This document shows, one piece after another, positions 7,131 through 16,807 of a stretch of DNA of 64,000 bases. A program made the translations under genes and the position numbers. The first letter of the stretch is position 1. The number at the start of each line of letters is the position of its first letter. Source of the stretch: Pirellulales bacterium (lineage in GTDB: Bacteria; Planctomycetota; Planctomycetia; Pirellulales; JAEUIK01); contig JAIESQ010000061.1 of NCBI GenBank assembly GCA_019745975.1, positions 1 through 64,000 on the forward strand, in the 5' to 3' direction. The notes beneath the pieces were generated by a model that was given only the letters and a program-made list of their open reading frames with translations, ran no database searches and was not told the origin of the DNA.

Positions 7131-8693
7131 ATGTCCGACATTCGACCCATCCGCATCTTCGACACCACGCTGCGCGACGGCGAGCAATCGCCTGGCTGCA
7201 GCATGAACATCGCCGAGAAACTGGAAATCGCCCAGGCGCTGGCCGACCTCAAGGTCGACATCGTCGAGGCGGGTTTTCCGATCGCCTCGCCTGGCGATTT
7301 TGAGGCTGTCCGGCAAATTGCCGGCGCCATCCGCGGCGTGACGATCTGTGGCCTGGCCCGCGCCAACAACGAGGATATCGACCGCGCGGCCGAAGCGCTG
7401 CGCGAAGCCGAGCAACCGCGCATTCACGTCTTTCTCGCCACCAGCGCCATTCATCGCGAGTTCAAGCTCAAGATGACGCAAGAAGAGTGCATCGCGCGGG
7501 CAGTCGCCGGCGTGAAGCGCGCCAAGGGCTACGTCGACGACATTGAGTTCTCGCCCGAGGACGCCGCGCGGACCGAAATCGACTTTCTCTGCCGGGTGGT
7601 CGAAGCGGCAATCGCGGCCGGCGCCACCACGGTCAATATTCCTGACACGGTCGGTTACGCCACGCCGGCGCACTATGCGGGAGTGATCCGGTCGTTGATC
7701 GAGCGCGTGCCGAACATCGACCGCGCCGTGGTGAGCGTACACTGCCACGACGACCTTGGCCTGGCAGTCGCCAATAGCCTGGCGGCGGTCGAGGTCGGCG
7801 CTGGCCAGATCGAGTGCACGATCAATGGCATCGGCGAGCGGGCCGGCAACTGCTCGCTGGAAGAAGTCGTCATGGCGCTCAAGACGCGCCAGGACTACTA
7901 CAAGGCCGATACCCGAGTCGTCACGCAGCGCCTCGTGCCCACCAGCCGGCTGGTCTCGAACATCACGGGCATGCAGGTGCAGCGCAACAAGGCGATTGTC
8001 GGTCGCAACGCATTCGCTCACGAAGCCGGTATTCACCAGGACGGCTTTCTCAAGGAGCGCACCACCTACGAAATCATGCGCCCCGAAGACGTCGGCTTCG
8101 GCAAGACCGATCTCGTATTGGGCAAGCACAGCGGCCGGGCCGCGCTGGCCGATCGGGCCCGCGCGTTGGGCTACCACCTCGAGAGCGATCAGCTCGTGCG
8201 CGTCTTCGAACAGTTCAAGCTGCTGGCCGATAAGAAGAAGGAGCTCTACGACAGCGATCTGGCCGCGCTCATCGAGCAGCAAATTCGCGAAGTACCCGAG
8301 CAATGGAGCTTCGCTCGTTACACGTCGGCGGCGGGAACCGATGAGGTTCCTACCGTGCGACTCACGCTGCGTCGCGGCGAGGAAGAAGTGTCGTGCGAAA
8401 TGGCGCGCGGCGACGGTCCGATCGACGCCATGTTTCTGGCCGTCGAGCAAATCACCGGTGTCGAGGTGCGCGTGCGCGATTTCCAGGTACACAGCGTCTC
8501 GGTCGGTAAAGACGCGCAGGCCGAAGTGACTGTGGAGGTCGAGCATCGCGGCAACACGTTTCGCGGTCGTGGCGTGTCGACCGATAGTCTCGAAGCCAGT
8601 GCCCGCGCATTCCTGGACGCGATCAACCGAGCTAGTGCAGGCTACTCGAGCGCCCTGGCGACGGCGGCTGCCCACGCGGCGCCTTCGGCGTGA
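7131..8693 (+). CDS. leuA: 2-isopropylmalate synthase
   Basis: A 520-residue protein catalysing the first committed step of leucine synthesis, condensation of acetyl-CoA with 2-ketoisovalerate. The N-terminal HMGL-type barrel carries [13 protein letters not shown] at about residues 9-21, the metal-site HCHDD at 204-208, and NGIGERAGN. The linker has HEAGIHQDG and LGKHSGR. The C-terminal 130 residues match the LeuA dimer regulatory domain that binds leucine, so feedback inhibition is expected. Length is typical of the full regulated enzyme. Expression is probably also controlled by the attenuator at 6581-6821. No other leu gene follows in this window. Confidence 0.95.
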   Translation: MSDIRPIRIFDTTLRDGEQSPGCSMNIAEKLEIAQALADLKVDIVEAGFPIASPGDFEAVRQIAGAIRGVTICGLARANNEDIDRAAEALREAEQPRIHVFLATSAIHREFKLKMTQEECIARAVAGVKRAKGYVDDIEFSPEDAARTEIDFLCRVVEAAIAAGATTVNIPDTVGYATPAHYAGVIRSLIERVPNIDRAVVSVHCHDDLGLAVANSLAAVEVGAGQIECTINGIGERAGNCSLEEVVMALKTRQDYYKADTRVVTQRLVPTSRLVSNITGMQVQRNKAIVGRNAFAHEAGIHQDGFLKERTTYEIMRPEDVGFGKTDLVLGKHSGRAALADRARALGYHLESDQLVRVFEQFKLLADKKKELYDSDLAALIEQQIREVPEQWSFARYTSAAGTDEVPTVRLTLRRGEEEVSCEMARGDGPIDAMFLAVEQITGVEVRVRDFQVHSVSVGKDAQAEVTVEVEHRGNTFRGRGVSTDSLEASARAFLDAINRASAGYSSALATAAAHAAPSA

Positions 8694-8791
8694 AGTCTCG
8701 AATAGCTGCTTCAAAACTCGTTAGCCACGGAGCTTGCTCACCTCGATTGAGCTCGCCGAAGTCCGCACGCTAGCGGGCGCGACGTCGCGAC

Positions 8792-11700
8792 TCAATCGCC
8801 CCGCAATGCAGGTATGAGCGGCGCGGCCAGGCTGGCGCGCACGGCGAACCAGCCCGCCGCAAGCCCCACGGAGAGCACCAGTGCCAGCGTCGCAGCCAGC
8901 GATAGCCAGGGTACGGCCGCCGTGCGTGCGATGAGATGCGGCGCCACGGCCACCAGCGCCGCGAGTAAACCGATCGCCAACCCGCCCGCTAACAACACCG
9001 CGTTCTCGGCCAGCACCAGCCAGGCCAACGTGCCGGTGCGAAAGCCGACCGCGCGCAAGAGCGCCAACTCACCGCGGCGTTCGAGCACGTTGCGCAGTTC
9101 GACGACGATCAAGCCCAACGTCCCTAGCAATAGCCCCAAGCCCCCCAGACTCTGAAAGGTCGAAAGGTAAGTGTTCTGCACAACCAGAAACGCAGCCAGT
9201 CGATCGCTCGACAATTGCGCATCGAAGCCATAGTCGCCGAGGCTCTTTTCGAGTGTCGTCTCGACGGCGACGCGGCGCTCGGCCGGGCAATCGATCAAGA
9301 AAAAACGGTACCCGCTAAGCTCCGGGAATTGTTCGATGAGCGTCCGTTGGCTCATCAAGATATCCCCCTGGAGAAGACTGTTTTTCAAGAGCCCGACAAC
9401 GAGACAGTGCACGCTCGGTACTTTCGACGCTTGTGGGTTCGCGTCCCAGCGCGGCAAGTCGTAGCGTGCGCCCACGCCCGACAGATGCAAGCTGTAGATC
9501 GCCGTGGCGGCGTCGAGCACCACAGGCACGAGCGGCGCGCCGTCGGCGGCCCGTCCCCAATCGCGTTCCAACAGCAGCCAGGGGTTCGCGCGTTCGGCCT
9601 CGGTCTCGGCGAGCGTTGCGCCCCACTGAAAACCGCCGCGCGCGAGCAATTCGCGCGGCAGCCCCAGCACGCGCGGCTGTTGCGGCTGATAGAGGTTCAA
9701 GCAACTGGCATCGTCGCCTTGTCGCACGCGTATCGGGTAGATCCTGGCGCCGGCCAACACAACGGCTTCTGCTGGAGTCAGGCTCAACGTCTCGGGCGCA
9801 GACAAGTCTTGGTAGATCGGCTGATCGCTTTCGGCCACGAGCGCGAATCCCCCCGTGCCAGACTGTCGATCCGCCGCATCTTTGGGCGCGTCCAAGCGAA
9901 ACGCGCTCACGGCCACGATCAAGAAGACGGCCGCTGCCACCAGGCCGATCGAGAGGACGCTGCGCCCTGGATGGCGTGCGGCGTTGCGCAGCGCCAATCG
10001 CGCAAGGGCTCCGCTGCCGCGGGTCACGAGCGGAGCGGTTTCGCCGCTCCGCAAACGGCTCCAGAGCAAGGCGAGCAGACCGATGAGTACTAGCGCGCCA
10101 GAGCCGAAAAACGCGCCGGCTTGAGCCTCCCCTGAAAGCGTCAAGGCCATGGCTGCCAAGGCGGCCCCAGCAACGAGCGCTCCGATTCCGACGAACCTCG
10201 GCAACGGGCGTGGTGCGGATCGCCCCGGAGCGTCAGAGGCTTCAACCTTGCCGGCCAACAGCGTGCGGGCCTCGCGTTTGGCCAGTCGCCGTAGCGACTG
10301 CGCGATTGCCAACCAAGCGACCACCACACCACTGACGAATCCGATCGCCAAGCTCGCAGGCGTGAAATAGAGGTTGACAAAGGGACTCGTGATCGCGGCG
10401 ACCCACCAGGTGCGCAGGCCGGCGACCATCAGCGCCGCGTAGGCAAGTCCCAGGAGCACGCCCACTGCACCGCCCAGCAGGCTCACGACCAGGCCTTCTG
10501 CTGCCCACAGGCGTCGAATTCTCTTGCTTGGCCATCCCAGTGCCCTGAGCAACCCGATCTGCTCGGCCCGACCATCGACGGCCAGCCGGAACAACAGCGC
10601 CACCAGCATCACCGCGGCGGCGATCAGAAAGAAACTGAAGCCCAAGAACAAACCGTTGAAGGGCGTGGTTCCGGTCGCGGCCTCAAGCGCCAGCGCGCGC
10701 ACCGGCTGAAAATGAAAGCCCAACTCACCCGGATCCAGGTGCAACTTCGCCGCAACCTGTTCGGTCGTGGTTCCGCCCGGCGGCGCCACGCGCACCGAGG
10801 TCGCGTCGCCAAACCGGCTTCCCCATAACTTCTGAGCGGTCGCCAACGACACGAACGCCTTGGGCGTCGGGCCGTGATCATCCCAATAGGCTTCGTCCTC
10901 GCTGCGGATCCGCTTGCCATCGAACGGAAACGGCGGGTTCCAGTCGGCCATCGAAACTTGATCGGTCACCCCCTTGAGCTTGGGAGTCAGCAAGCGATCG
11001 TCGGCCGCCCCCTCGAGCTTCACGATGTGTGCCAGCCGGAAGCTGCGGCGATCTTCTTCCACTCGCCCGTGCGTGCTCTCGGGCTTGAAGTAGACGACAT
11101 CGATCCGGTCGCCGACCTTCGCGGCAAGCTGCTCGGCGGCCCAACTGTTCAGCGCGATTTCGTCGTCGCCGAGGGGCGTCAGGGGCTCGCCCGTCTCGGT
11201 GACAAACGGCCCGAGCGGCGACTCGACGAACGGGTCGATGCCCGTGATCGTCGAATACGGAATCTCACGATCCCCGCTAGCAATCGTGTTCGCCAGATAA
11301 GTGAACGCCACCTGCGTGGGCCACGGCGCGAAACTCTTGCGCGCTGCGCGCACCACTTCAGGCTCCAAGATCATTCGCTCGCTTGACAAATCGAAGTAGC
11401 CGCGCGGCGTCTGCTCGAGCCTTAAGCCATAGTCGACGAACTGGGGATGCAGTGCGGCGTCCAGTTGCTCGACATTGCTTGGACGCGAGGCGGCGTCGGT
11501 CGTCACGGAGTCGTGCGATCCATTCGCGTTCAGGCTGGCAACGATCGCGTTGACATTCGCCGGCTGATCGAGCGCCCGCTGCAGCGTAGGCAGCGATACG
11601 AAAGCGTTTAGCGGCGTGCGCTGCGAAGGATTCAACCCAAAGCGCGCCAGCCCCGCGGCCGGCACGATCTTCGCTACCGTCAAGCGGAGATTGCGTACCG

Positions 11701-12247
11701 TCTCGGTCTTGCGCCCCAGCGGGCTATCGGCCGGCACATCGCCCGGGCTCGGCAACCGCACGATGACGGACGGCAGCTTGCCAGTCGCTCCTCGCTCCGG
11801 CAAGCGGATTCCCAATTCGCGTGCCAACGGCTCGGTGAGGATCACGTGGCCGACGCCGGGCACCCGATCGCCGGCCGGGAACGAGTCGAGCTCCCAGAAC
11901 CGCTCGTCGCAACCGATCATCGTGACGCGCGTCGCTCGACGATGAGTCTCGGGCTCTTCGGCCGAACCTTCGACGAGCACGATGGGGACGACGGACGCAG
12001 TCTGCCGGTAAATGCCAGCCGCGATTTCATCCGCCAGTGCCGCGCGAAAGAACTGCGGCCGAGCCAATACCGCATCGATGCGCCCCAAGCGGTCGAGGGC
12101 CAGGTGTTTCAAGCTTCCACGAACCGAATCGCCCACCAGCAGCGCACCCGTCAGCACCGCGGTGCCCACGGCCACTCCTAGCGCGATGGCGACGTTCATG
12201 CGCCAATGATGGAGGACGCTGCGAATGACCAGCCGCCAGAATGACAC
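8792..12247 (-). CDS. Very large FtsX/MacB-type ABC transporter permease
   Basis: About 1151 residues from a GTG at 12247, chosen because GGGAG lies 11 bases upstream and the protein then begins SFWRLVIRSVLHHWRMNVAIALGVAVGTAV, a typical permease start. Following the first helix is a large extracytoplasmic region of about 450 residues. A first FtsX core lies near 525-690 (LLRALGWPSKRIRRLW motif), with a second periplasmic stretch and a final FtsX core near 1025-1145 (ALLRAVGFRTGTLAWLVLAENAVLL). This duplicated layout matches lipoprotein-release or export permeases fused as one chain. No ATPase gene is adjacent, so its partner lies elsewhere. The frame is open back to 12487, but that part overlaps the metF region. 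Confidence 0.85.
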   Translation of the reverse strand: MSFWRLVIRSVLHHWRMNVAIALGVAVGTAVLTGALLVGDSVRGSLKHLALDRLGRIDAVLARPQFFRAALADEIAAGIYRQTASVVPIVLVEGSAEEPETHRRATRVTMIGCDERFWELDSFPAGDRVPGVGHVILTEPLARELGIRLPERGATGKLPSVIVRLPSPGDVPADSPLGRKTETVRNLRLTVAKIVPAAGLARFGLNPSQRTPLNAFVSLPTLQRALDQPANVNAIVASLNANGSHDSVTTDAASRPSNVEQLDAALHPQFVDYGLRLEQTPRGYFDLSSERMILEPEVVRAARKSFAPWPTQVAFTYLANTIASGDREIPYSTITGIDPFVESPLGPFVTETGEPLTPLGDDEIALNSWAAEQLAAKVGDRIDVVYFKPESTHGRVEEDRRSFRLAHIVKLEGAADDRLLTPKLKGVTDQVSMADWNPPFPFDGKRIRSEDEAYWDDHGPTPKAFVSLATAQKLWGSRFGDATSVRVAPPGGTTTEQVAAKLHLDPGELGFHFQPVRALALEAATGTTPFNGLFLGFSFFLIAAAVMLVALLFRLAVDGRAEQIGLLRALGWPSKRIRRLWAAEGLVVSLLGGAVGVLLGLAYAALMVAGLRTWWVAAITSPFVNLYFTPASLAIGFVSGVVVAWLAIAQSLRRLAKREARTLLAGKVEASDAPGRSAPRPLPRFVGIGALVAGAALAAMALTLSGEAQAGAFFGSGALVLIGLLALLWSRLRSGETAPLVTRGSGALARLALRNAARHPGRSVLSIGLVAAAVFLIVAVSAFRLDAPKDAADRQSGTGGFALVAESDQPIYQDLSAPETLSLTPAEAVVLAGARIYPIRVRQGDDASCLNLYQPQQPRVLGLPRELLARGGFQWGATLAETEAERANPWLLLERDWGRAADGAPLVPVVLDAATAIYSLHLSGVGARYDLPRWDANPQASKVPSVHCLVVGLLKNSLLQGDILMSQRTLIEQFPELSGYRFFLIDCPAERRVAVETTLEKSLGDYGFDAQLSSDRLAAFLVVQNTYLSTFQSLGGLGLLLGTLGLIVVELRNVLERRGELALLRAVGFRTGTLAWLVLAENAVLLAGGLAIGLLAALVAVAPHLIARTAAVPWLSLAATLALVLSVGLAAGWFAVRASLAAPLIPALRGD

Positions 12248-12331
12248 GATGAGTCGGCTCCCACGGAGCAAAACAGGATGAATGAACGACCGCGAACCCA
12301 ACGATCGTAGCGCCGCGATAGGTCGGCCGGC

Positions 12332-12360
12332 CTGCCAGCGACACGTTAGCTGGCTATAAT
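12332..12360 (+). promoter_or_regulatory. Promoter of metF
   Basis: CTGCCA (12332-12337) and a perfect TATAAT (12355-12360) are 17 bp apart. The expected start near 12367 leaves a leader of about 50 bases before the metF ATG at 12418. Confidence 0.6.
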
Positions 12361-12417
12361 CTACCAACTCGCGGGCACCTGCACCGCCGTCGTCGTCGCA
12401 ACCCGTTGGAACCGAGC

Positions 12418-13302
12418 ATGCGCATCGCGGAAGCCTACGGACCAAACAAGTTTGCTCTGTCCTTCGAACTGTTCCCGCCGAAGACACCGGCGGGCGATGA
12501 GGAATTGGACCGGCACCTGGCCGAATTGATGCGCTTCGAGCCGTCGTTCGTCACGTGTACGTACGGCGCGGCAGGGTCGACGCGCGACAAAACTCTCGAG
12601 GTGGTGTCGCGGGTGCATGTGCGGTATGGGACCACCGTCGCGGCGCACCTGACGTGCGTCGGGTCGTCGCGTGACGACTTGCGCGACTACCTCCGCGAAG
12701 CTCAGGCGCGGGGTGTCGAGAACATCGTTGCCCTGCGCGGCGACCCACCGCGGGGAGAGAAGGTCTTCCGCCCTGCGGCCGATGGGCTCCGCTATGCCAA
12801 CGAATTGGTAGCGCTGCTGCGGGCCGAGTTCCCGCAGTTTGGCATTGCCGTGGCCGGCTACCCGGAAACGCACCAGGAGGCGCCCAGTCCCGAAGTTGAT
12901 CTTGAGAATCTCGCCCGCAAAGTGGCCGCTGGCGCGGACGTCGTCATTGCCCAGTTGTTCTACCAGAATGCCGATTTCTTTCGCTTTCGCGACAAGTGCG
13001 CGGCCCAGAAGATTCAGGTGCCGATCGTGCCCGGCGTCTTGCCGATCACCAATCTGGCGCAAATTCGTCGCATTACGGATCTCTGCGGCGCCAAGTTACC
13101 TGCCAGTCTTGTCGCCAATCTTGAAGCTTGCGGCGACTCGACCGACGCGCAGTTCGAGGTCGGCGTCGATTTCGCTACCCGCCAGGTCCAAGAACTGCTC
13201 GATGCCGGCGTGCCGGGGTTGCACTTCTATGTGTTGAATCGTTCGGCGGCCACCGTCCGCGTGCTGGGGAACGTGCGACACTCGGCTCGCGCCGGTTGCT
13301 AG
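12418..13302 (+). CDS. metF: Methylenetetrahydrofolate reductase
   Basis: A 294-residue FAD-dependent TIM-barrel enzyme that reduces 5,10-methylene-THF to 5-methyl-THF for methionine synthesis. Diagnostic segments are FELFPPKT near the start (with the catalytic Glu), FVTCTYGAAGSTRDKT, VENIVALRGDPP, VAGYPETH, and DVVIAQLFYQNADFFRF. The usual length for bacterial MetF is 280-310 residues. ATG 12418 is preferred over an upstream TTG at 12406. It is divergent from the FtsX-type permease gene, and the intergenic region carries a strong TATAAT box. Confidence 0.94.
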   Translation: MRIAEAYGPNKFALSFELFPPKTPAGDEELDRHLAELMRFEPSFVTCTYGAAGSTRDKTLEVVSRVHVRYGTTVAAHLTCVGSSRDDLRDYLREAQARGVENIVALRGDPPRGEKVFRPAADGLRYANELVALLRAEFPQFGIAVAGYPETHQEAPSPEVDLENLARKVAAGADVVIAQLFYQNADFFRFRDKCAAQKIQVPIVPGVLPITNLAQIRRITDLCGAKLPASLVANLEACGDSTDAQFEVGVDFATRQVQELLDAGVPGLHFYVLNRSAATVRVLGNVRHSARAGC

Positions 13303-13524
13303 CAACGGCTCCGCGCGGCGCGTGTGGCCACCTTGGCGCGACGCTCGCCTGGCGTGCCGCGAACAAAGGCCACCTATTGACAGCCTGGGCTGTTAGCAAA
13401 ACCTGGGAATAACGGGGAGAATTCCTCTGGTCGAAGTGCTATCGCGTCGGTAGACTCCTCCGCTTGCGAGAGAGTTCGCTTCTCGCCTCTCCTCAGATCT
13501 TTCCCCGGAACAGTTGGACTCCAC

Positions 13525-15399
13525 ATGGCTGGGCGATGCCCGCGGCGCGCCGCGCCTGCGCATCGGTGCGCACGCTTTGTGTGCGCGCTGGTCATTGTTG
13601 CGTTGTTGGGCGTTGGGTTCGCTGGCACCGCTTTGGCGGGTGAGAAAGAGCAGTGCGGAATCGCGCGGCTTGAGCTCGATCCCGGTTCGCTGCGCGATAT
13701 TCTCGGCCGACAACGGATCGTGGCCGAATTTGATCGCTGCCAGGCGCTCGTGCTCTGTTTTCTCGGCACCGACTGTCCGTTGGCCAACCGCCTCGTGCCC
13801 GGTGTCCTGAAACTGGCCCAACGGTACAGCGGCCAGCCGGTACAGTTTCTGGCCATCTACCCTCACGAGCACGAAACCATCGACCTGGTCGCGGCTCATG
13901 CCGCCGACTACGAGCTCCCGTTTCCGGTCCTTAAGGATGTCGGTCAGAAACTCGCCGACGCCCTCGATGTCAAGCGCACGCCGACGTTTTGCGTGCTCGA
14001 CCACGATCTCGAATTGCGATATCGCGGGCGGTTTAGCGACCAATGTTCCGTCGGCGGGGGACGGCGGCCAGCCGCCTCGCGCGAAGACCTGGCCTCGGCG
14101 ATCGACGACGTCCTGGCAGGCAACGACGTTCGCCTGGCGGAAACACCCGTCGACGGTTGCTTGCTCGACCGCGCGCTCGCGGATGCCGATCGCCAGTCCG
14201 CTGCCCAACCGATTTCGTACGAAGCACACATCGCGCCGCTCTTGGCCAGGCGCTGCGCTACCTGTCATCGCGAAAACAGTGCCGCCCCCTTTGCGCTGGC
14301 TGGTTACGACGATGCCGTACGGTGGGGAGCGATGATGCGCGAAGTGGTCGTCGAGCGGCGCATGCCCCCCTGGCATGCCGATGCCCGTTATGGCCAGTTC
14401 TCCAACGACCGCAGCCTCACGAAGGATGAGATCAAGTTGCTGGTGCGCTGGATCGACGCCGGCCTGCCGCGCGGCGAGGTCGCCGCAGCGCGCGCGGCCG
14501 CCATGCACGTCAGCCATCTCGCGCCGGTAGCCGCCCGGCGATCCTGGTCGTTTCAACCCGAGGCCACGGTGACCACCGAGCGCTCGTTTCAGGTGCCGGC
14601 CGACGGGACAACCGACTACATCTTCAGCCCGGCGCCGCGTGCCGTGACCGACGAGCTGTTCACAAAGACCCGCTGGGTGCAGGCTGCCGAATTGCGGCCC
14701 GCCGAGCCGGGGGTCGTGCATCACGTGATGGTCTTTACGGTCGAGGGGGACCATCCGGGCCCGCCCAAGAGCTTCGCTGGCACGCGCGTCGTGGCGATGT
14801 GGGCGCCGGGCGACCCCTCGTTTGCGTTTCCCGCTGGCACGGCGCTGCGGATACCTGCCGGCGTGAGACTGCTCTTTAACATTCACTACACCCCCAATGG
14901 GCGGGCGGTGCGCGACCGACCCACCTTGGCGCTCAAATTCGCCGCCGAGCCGCCGCAGTGGGAAGTGGCGATGCAAACCTACGAGAATGCTTCGTTCCGC
15001 ATCGCGCCGGGCGATCCGCACGCGCGGGGTGAATACAACTTCGCGATCGCGGAGCACCGCCACGCACGGCTCGTGGGCCTCTATCCGCACATGCACGTGC
15101 GCGGCAAGTCGTTTCGTTTCGAAAACGTGTTGCCAGACGGGAGCCGCGAGACGCTGCTGTCGGTGCCGCGCTACGACTTCAACTGGCAAACGATGTACTG
15201 GTTCAAGGAACCGATCGAGTTGCCGATCGGCAGCACGCTTCGTGGCGTCGCGCGGTGGGACAACTCGCGCCACAACCCCGACAATCCCGATCCCGAGGCC
15301 GAAGTGCGCTACGGCTGGCAAACGAACGAAGAAATGATGATCGCGGCCATGATGTTCATCTTTCCGCGCGAGGACGAGCCAGCCGCCCCGCCGGAGTGA
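13525..15399 (+). CDS. Redoxin / c-type cytochrome / copper monooxygenase-like fusion protein
   Basis: A 624-residue exported protein with a long basic N-terminus and hydrophobic signal (to about residue 38). Domain order is as follows. A thioredoxin-like redoxin comes first, with DCPLAN at 83-88 (a single Cys in the usual active position). A c-type heme site CATCH is at 244-248, followed by a MPPWHAD segment. The last domain resembles copper type II ascorbate-dependent monooxygenases, with His pairs at 399-400 (VHHVMVF), His454 (NIHYTP) and H522/H524 (YPHMHVRG). Similar fusions are known in planctomycetes and acidobacteria, with unknown substrates. The gene stands alone on the plus strand. 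Confidence 0.85.
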   Translation: MAGRCPRRAAPAHRCARFVCALVIVALLGVGFAGTALAGEKEQCGIARLELDPGSLRDILGRQRIVAEFDRCQALVLCFLGTDCPLANRLVPGVLKLAQRYSGQPVQFLAIYPHEHETIDLVAAHAADYELPFPVLKDVGQKLADALDVKRTPTFCVLDHDLELRYRGRFSDQCSVGGGRRPAASREDLASAIDDVLAGNDVRLAETPVDGCLLDRALADADRQSAAQPISYEAHIAPLLARRCATCHRENSAAPFALAGYDDAVRWGAMMREVVVERRMPPWHADARYGQFSNDRSLTKDEIKLLVRWIDAGLPRGEVAAARAAAMHVSHLAPVAARRSWSFQPEATVTTERSFQVPADGTTDYIFSPAPRAVTDELFTKTRWVQAAELRPAEPGVVHHVMVFTVEGDHPGPPKSFAGTRVVAMWAPGDPSFAFPAGTALRIPAGVRLLFNIHYTPNGRAVRDRPTLALKFAAEPPQWEVAMQTYENASFRIAPGDPHARGEYNFAIAEHRHARLVGLYPHMHVRGKSFRFENVLPDGSRETLLSVPRYDFNWQTMYWFKEPIELPIGSTLRGVARWDNSRHNPDNPDPEAEVRYGWQTNEEMMIAAMMFIFPREDEPAAPPE

Positions 15400-15713
15400 C
15401 CCTAGTCGTCTCACGCGCCTTGCGAAGGCAGCGTCCCGGCGGGTGCCACTGCTGGCTTGCGCGTAGGTCATTGCACCCTGTGCATGACAACCACGCCGAG
15501 TAGCGCTTCGTGTCAGGCACCGGAGTGTCTGACCTACCATAGGCTGCCTTGCCCAGCAGTGCTTCTGTTGCCGCGATAATTCAAACACCAGCCCAGGTGG
15601 GATAGGAGATTGGGGAATGGGACAAGTCCCCGGCACGATGTCGCCGCGGTGCTGCGAATCTCCGCGCTGGCCGCGGTGAACTAACAGCTGCCGAGATCGG
15701 AAGGGGCCCGCGC
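15400..15713. other. Intergenic region between convergent genes, filled with palindromic elements
   Basis: The 314 bp between the cytochrome fusion and the K+ channel hold no gene. They contain a split CACTGCTGG palindrome (see 15447-15561) and, near 15613-15640, a GGGAATGGGACAAGTCCCC motif resembling other short palindromes in the window. Confidence 0.6.
15447..15561. repeat. Nested palindromic elements
   Basis: CACTGCTGG at 15447-15455 is matched by CCAGCAGTG at 15553-15561. In the mnmA copy (32096-32118) these arms are separated by 5 bases; here they are separated by 97. The inserted part carries its own inverted repeat, GTAGGTCA at 15463-15470 and TGACCTAC at 15530-15537. It looks like one repeat landed in the loop of another. 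Confidence 0.6.
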
Positions 15714-16724
15714 TCAGGAGCCTGGGCCCCGGCCGCACTCGCCGCGGAAACGCTTGATGTCGTCGACCTTGCCCATCACGATCACGATGTCGTTGGGTGC
15801 GAAAACGAAGCTGGCGTCGGGATTGAACATCAGCTTGCCGTCGGCGCGTTTGACGGCCACAACCAAGAGACCGTGGCGCCGTCGGGCTTCGGCTTGCTCG
15901 ACGGTTTTGCCAACTAATTGAGCCTCGGCGGCGATGACGAACTCATCGAGCTCGACATCCATCGAGCTGTGGCCGGCCACGAGCTCGAGGAATTCGACGG
16001 TCGAAGGGCGCGTGACCATGGCGGCCATGCGCAAACCGCCGATGGCGGCCGGCAGCACGACGCGATCGGCCCCCGCCTGTACCAGCTTCTTTTGCGTGGT
16101 GAGCTGCTCGCCGCGCGCGATGATCCGCAGTTGCGCGTTGAGATTGCGGGCCGTGAGCGTGATGAAGACGTTGGCGGCGTCGTCGGGCAAGGCGGTGACC
16201 AGGCAGCGGGCGCGCTGGATGCCGGCCGCTTCGAGCGTGGCTTCTTCGGTCGCGTCACCGGCGATCACCAGGTAACCGACCTGACGCGCTTCGGCGACGG
16301 CCCGTTCGTCGCACTCGATGACGACGAACCGCTCGCCTTCGCGGTGCAGTTCGTCACTGAGGATGTGGCCCGTGCGCCCGTAGCCGCACAAGATCGTGTG
16401 CTGCTGGAGGTGTTCGATTTCATGCAACATGCGGCGTTGTCCCAGATAATTTTCAACCTCGCCCACCAGGGCCAACTGAAAGAGACCGCCCAAAGCGTAA
16501 CCCGAAGCGGTCAGCCCACAGACGATGACCAGCACAGTGAAAAGGCGGAGGCCGGGGGTCATGGGGCCGATCTCGCCGTAGCCGATGGTCGAGATGGTAA
16601 TCACGACCATGTAGAGCGAATCGGTCCACGACCAGCCGGCCAGCTTATAACCCAGCACCGACAACACGAAGACGATGGCCAGCGCAATCACTCCCCGAAC
16701 GATGCGGCGGAGCGATGGGCTCAT
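15714..16724 (-). CDS. Two-helix potassium channel with RCK (TrkA-N/TrkA-C) domains
   Basis: A 336-residue protein: a first transmembrane helix at about residues 9-25, a pore loop with the selectivity filter TIGYG at 46-50, and a second helix at about 60-85. A cytoplasmic RCK_N domain follows (TILCGYGRTGHILSDEL, nucleotide-binding Rossmann pattern). After it comes an RCK_C domain (about 250-330, ending FAPNDIVIVMGKVDDIKRF). This is the MthK/Kch-like architecture in which ligand binding to RCK rings gates K+ flow. It lies 83 bp downstream of argJ on the same strand, but a functional link is not evident. Confidence 0.9.
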   Translation of the reverse strand: MSPSLRRIVRGVIALAIVFVLSVLGYKLAGWSWTDSLYMVVITISTIGYGEIGPMTPGLRLFTVLVIVCGLTASGYALGGLFQLALVGEVENYLGQRRMLHEIEHLQQHTILCGYGRTGHILSDELHREGERFVVIECDERAVAEARQVGYLVIAGDATEEATLEAAGIQRARCLVTALPDDAANVFITLTARNLNAQLRIIARGEQLTTQKKLVQAGADRVVLPAAIGGLRMAAMVTRPSTVEFLELVAGHSSMDVELDEFVIAAEAQLVGKTVEQAEARRRHGLLVVAVKRADGKLMFNPDASFVFAPNDIVIVMGKVDDIKRFRGECGRGPGS

Positions 16725-16807
16725 GCTGGCGTCATTCCCAAAGGCAGGCGGCGCGGGGCAACTTGTGTCGCTCGCGACGAGGAGCGACCGCCCGCGCGCG
16801 GCGTCAG

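Noticed and set aside
7110-8714. A 534-codon open frame antisense to leuA
   Set aside because: It mirrors the codon pattern of leuA in high-GC DNA and has no recognisable motif, while the sense frame has every LeuA signature.
13393-15738. A 781-codon open frame antisense to the redoxin fusion
   Set aside because: Arg/His-rich low-quality translation with no domains; the sense strand encodes clear motifs.
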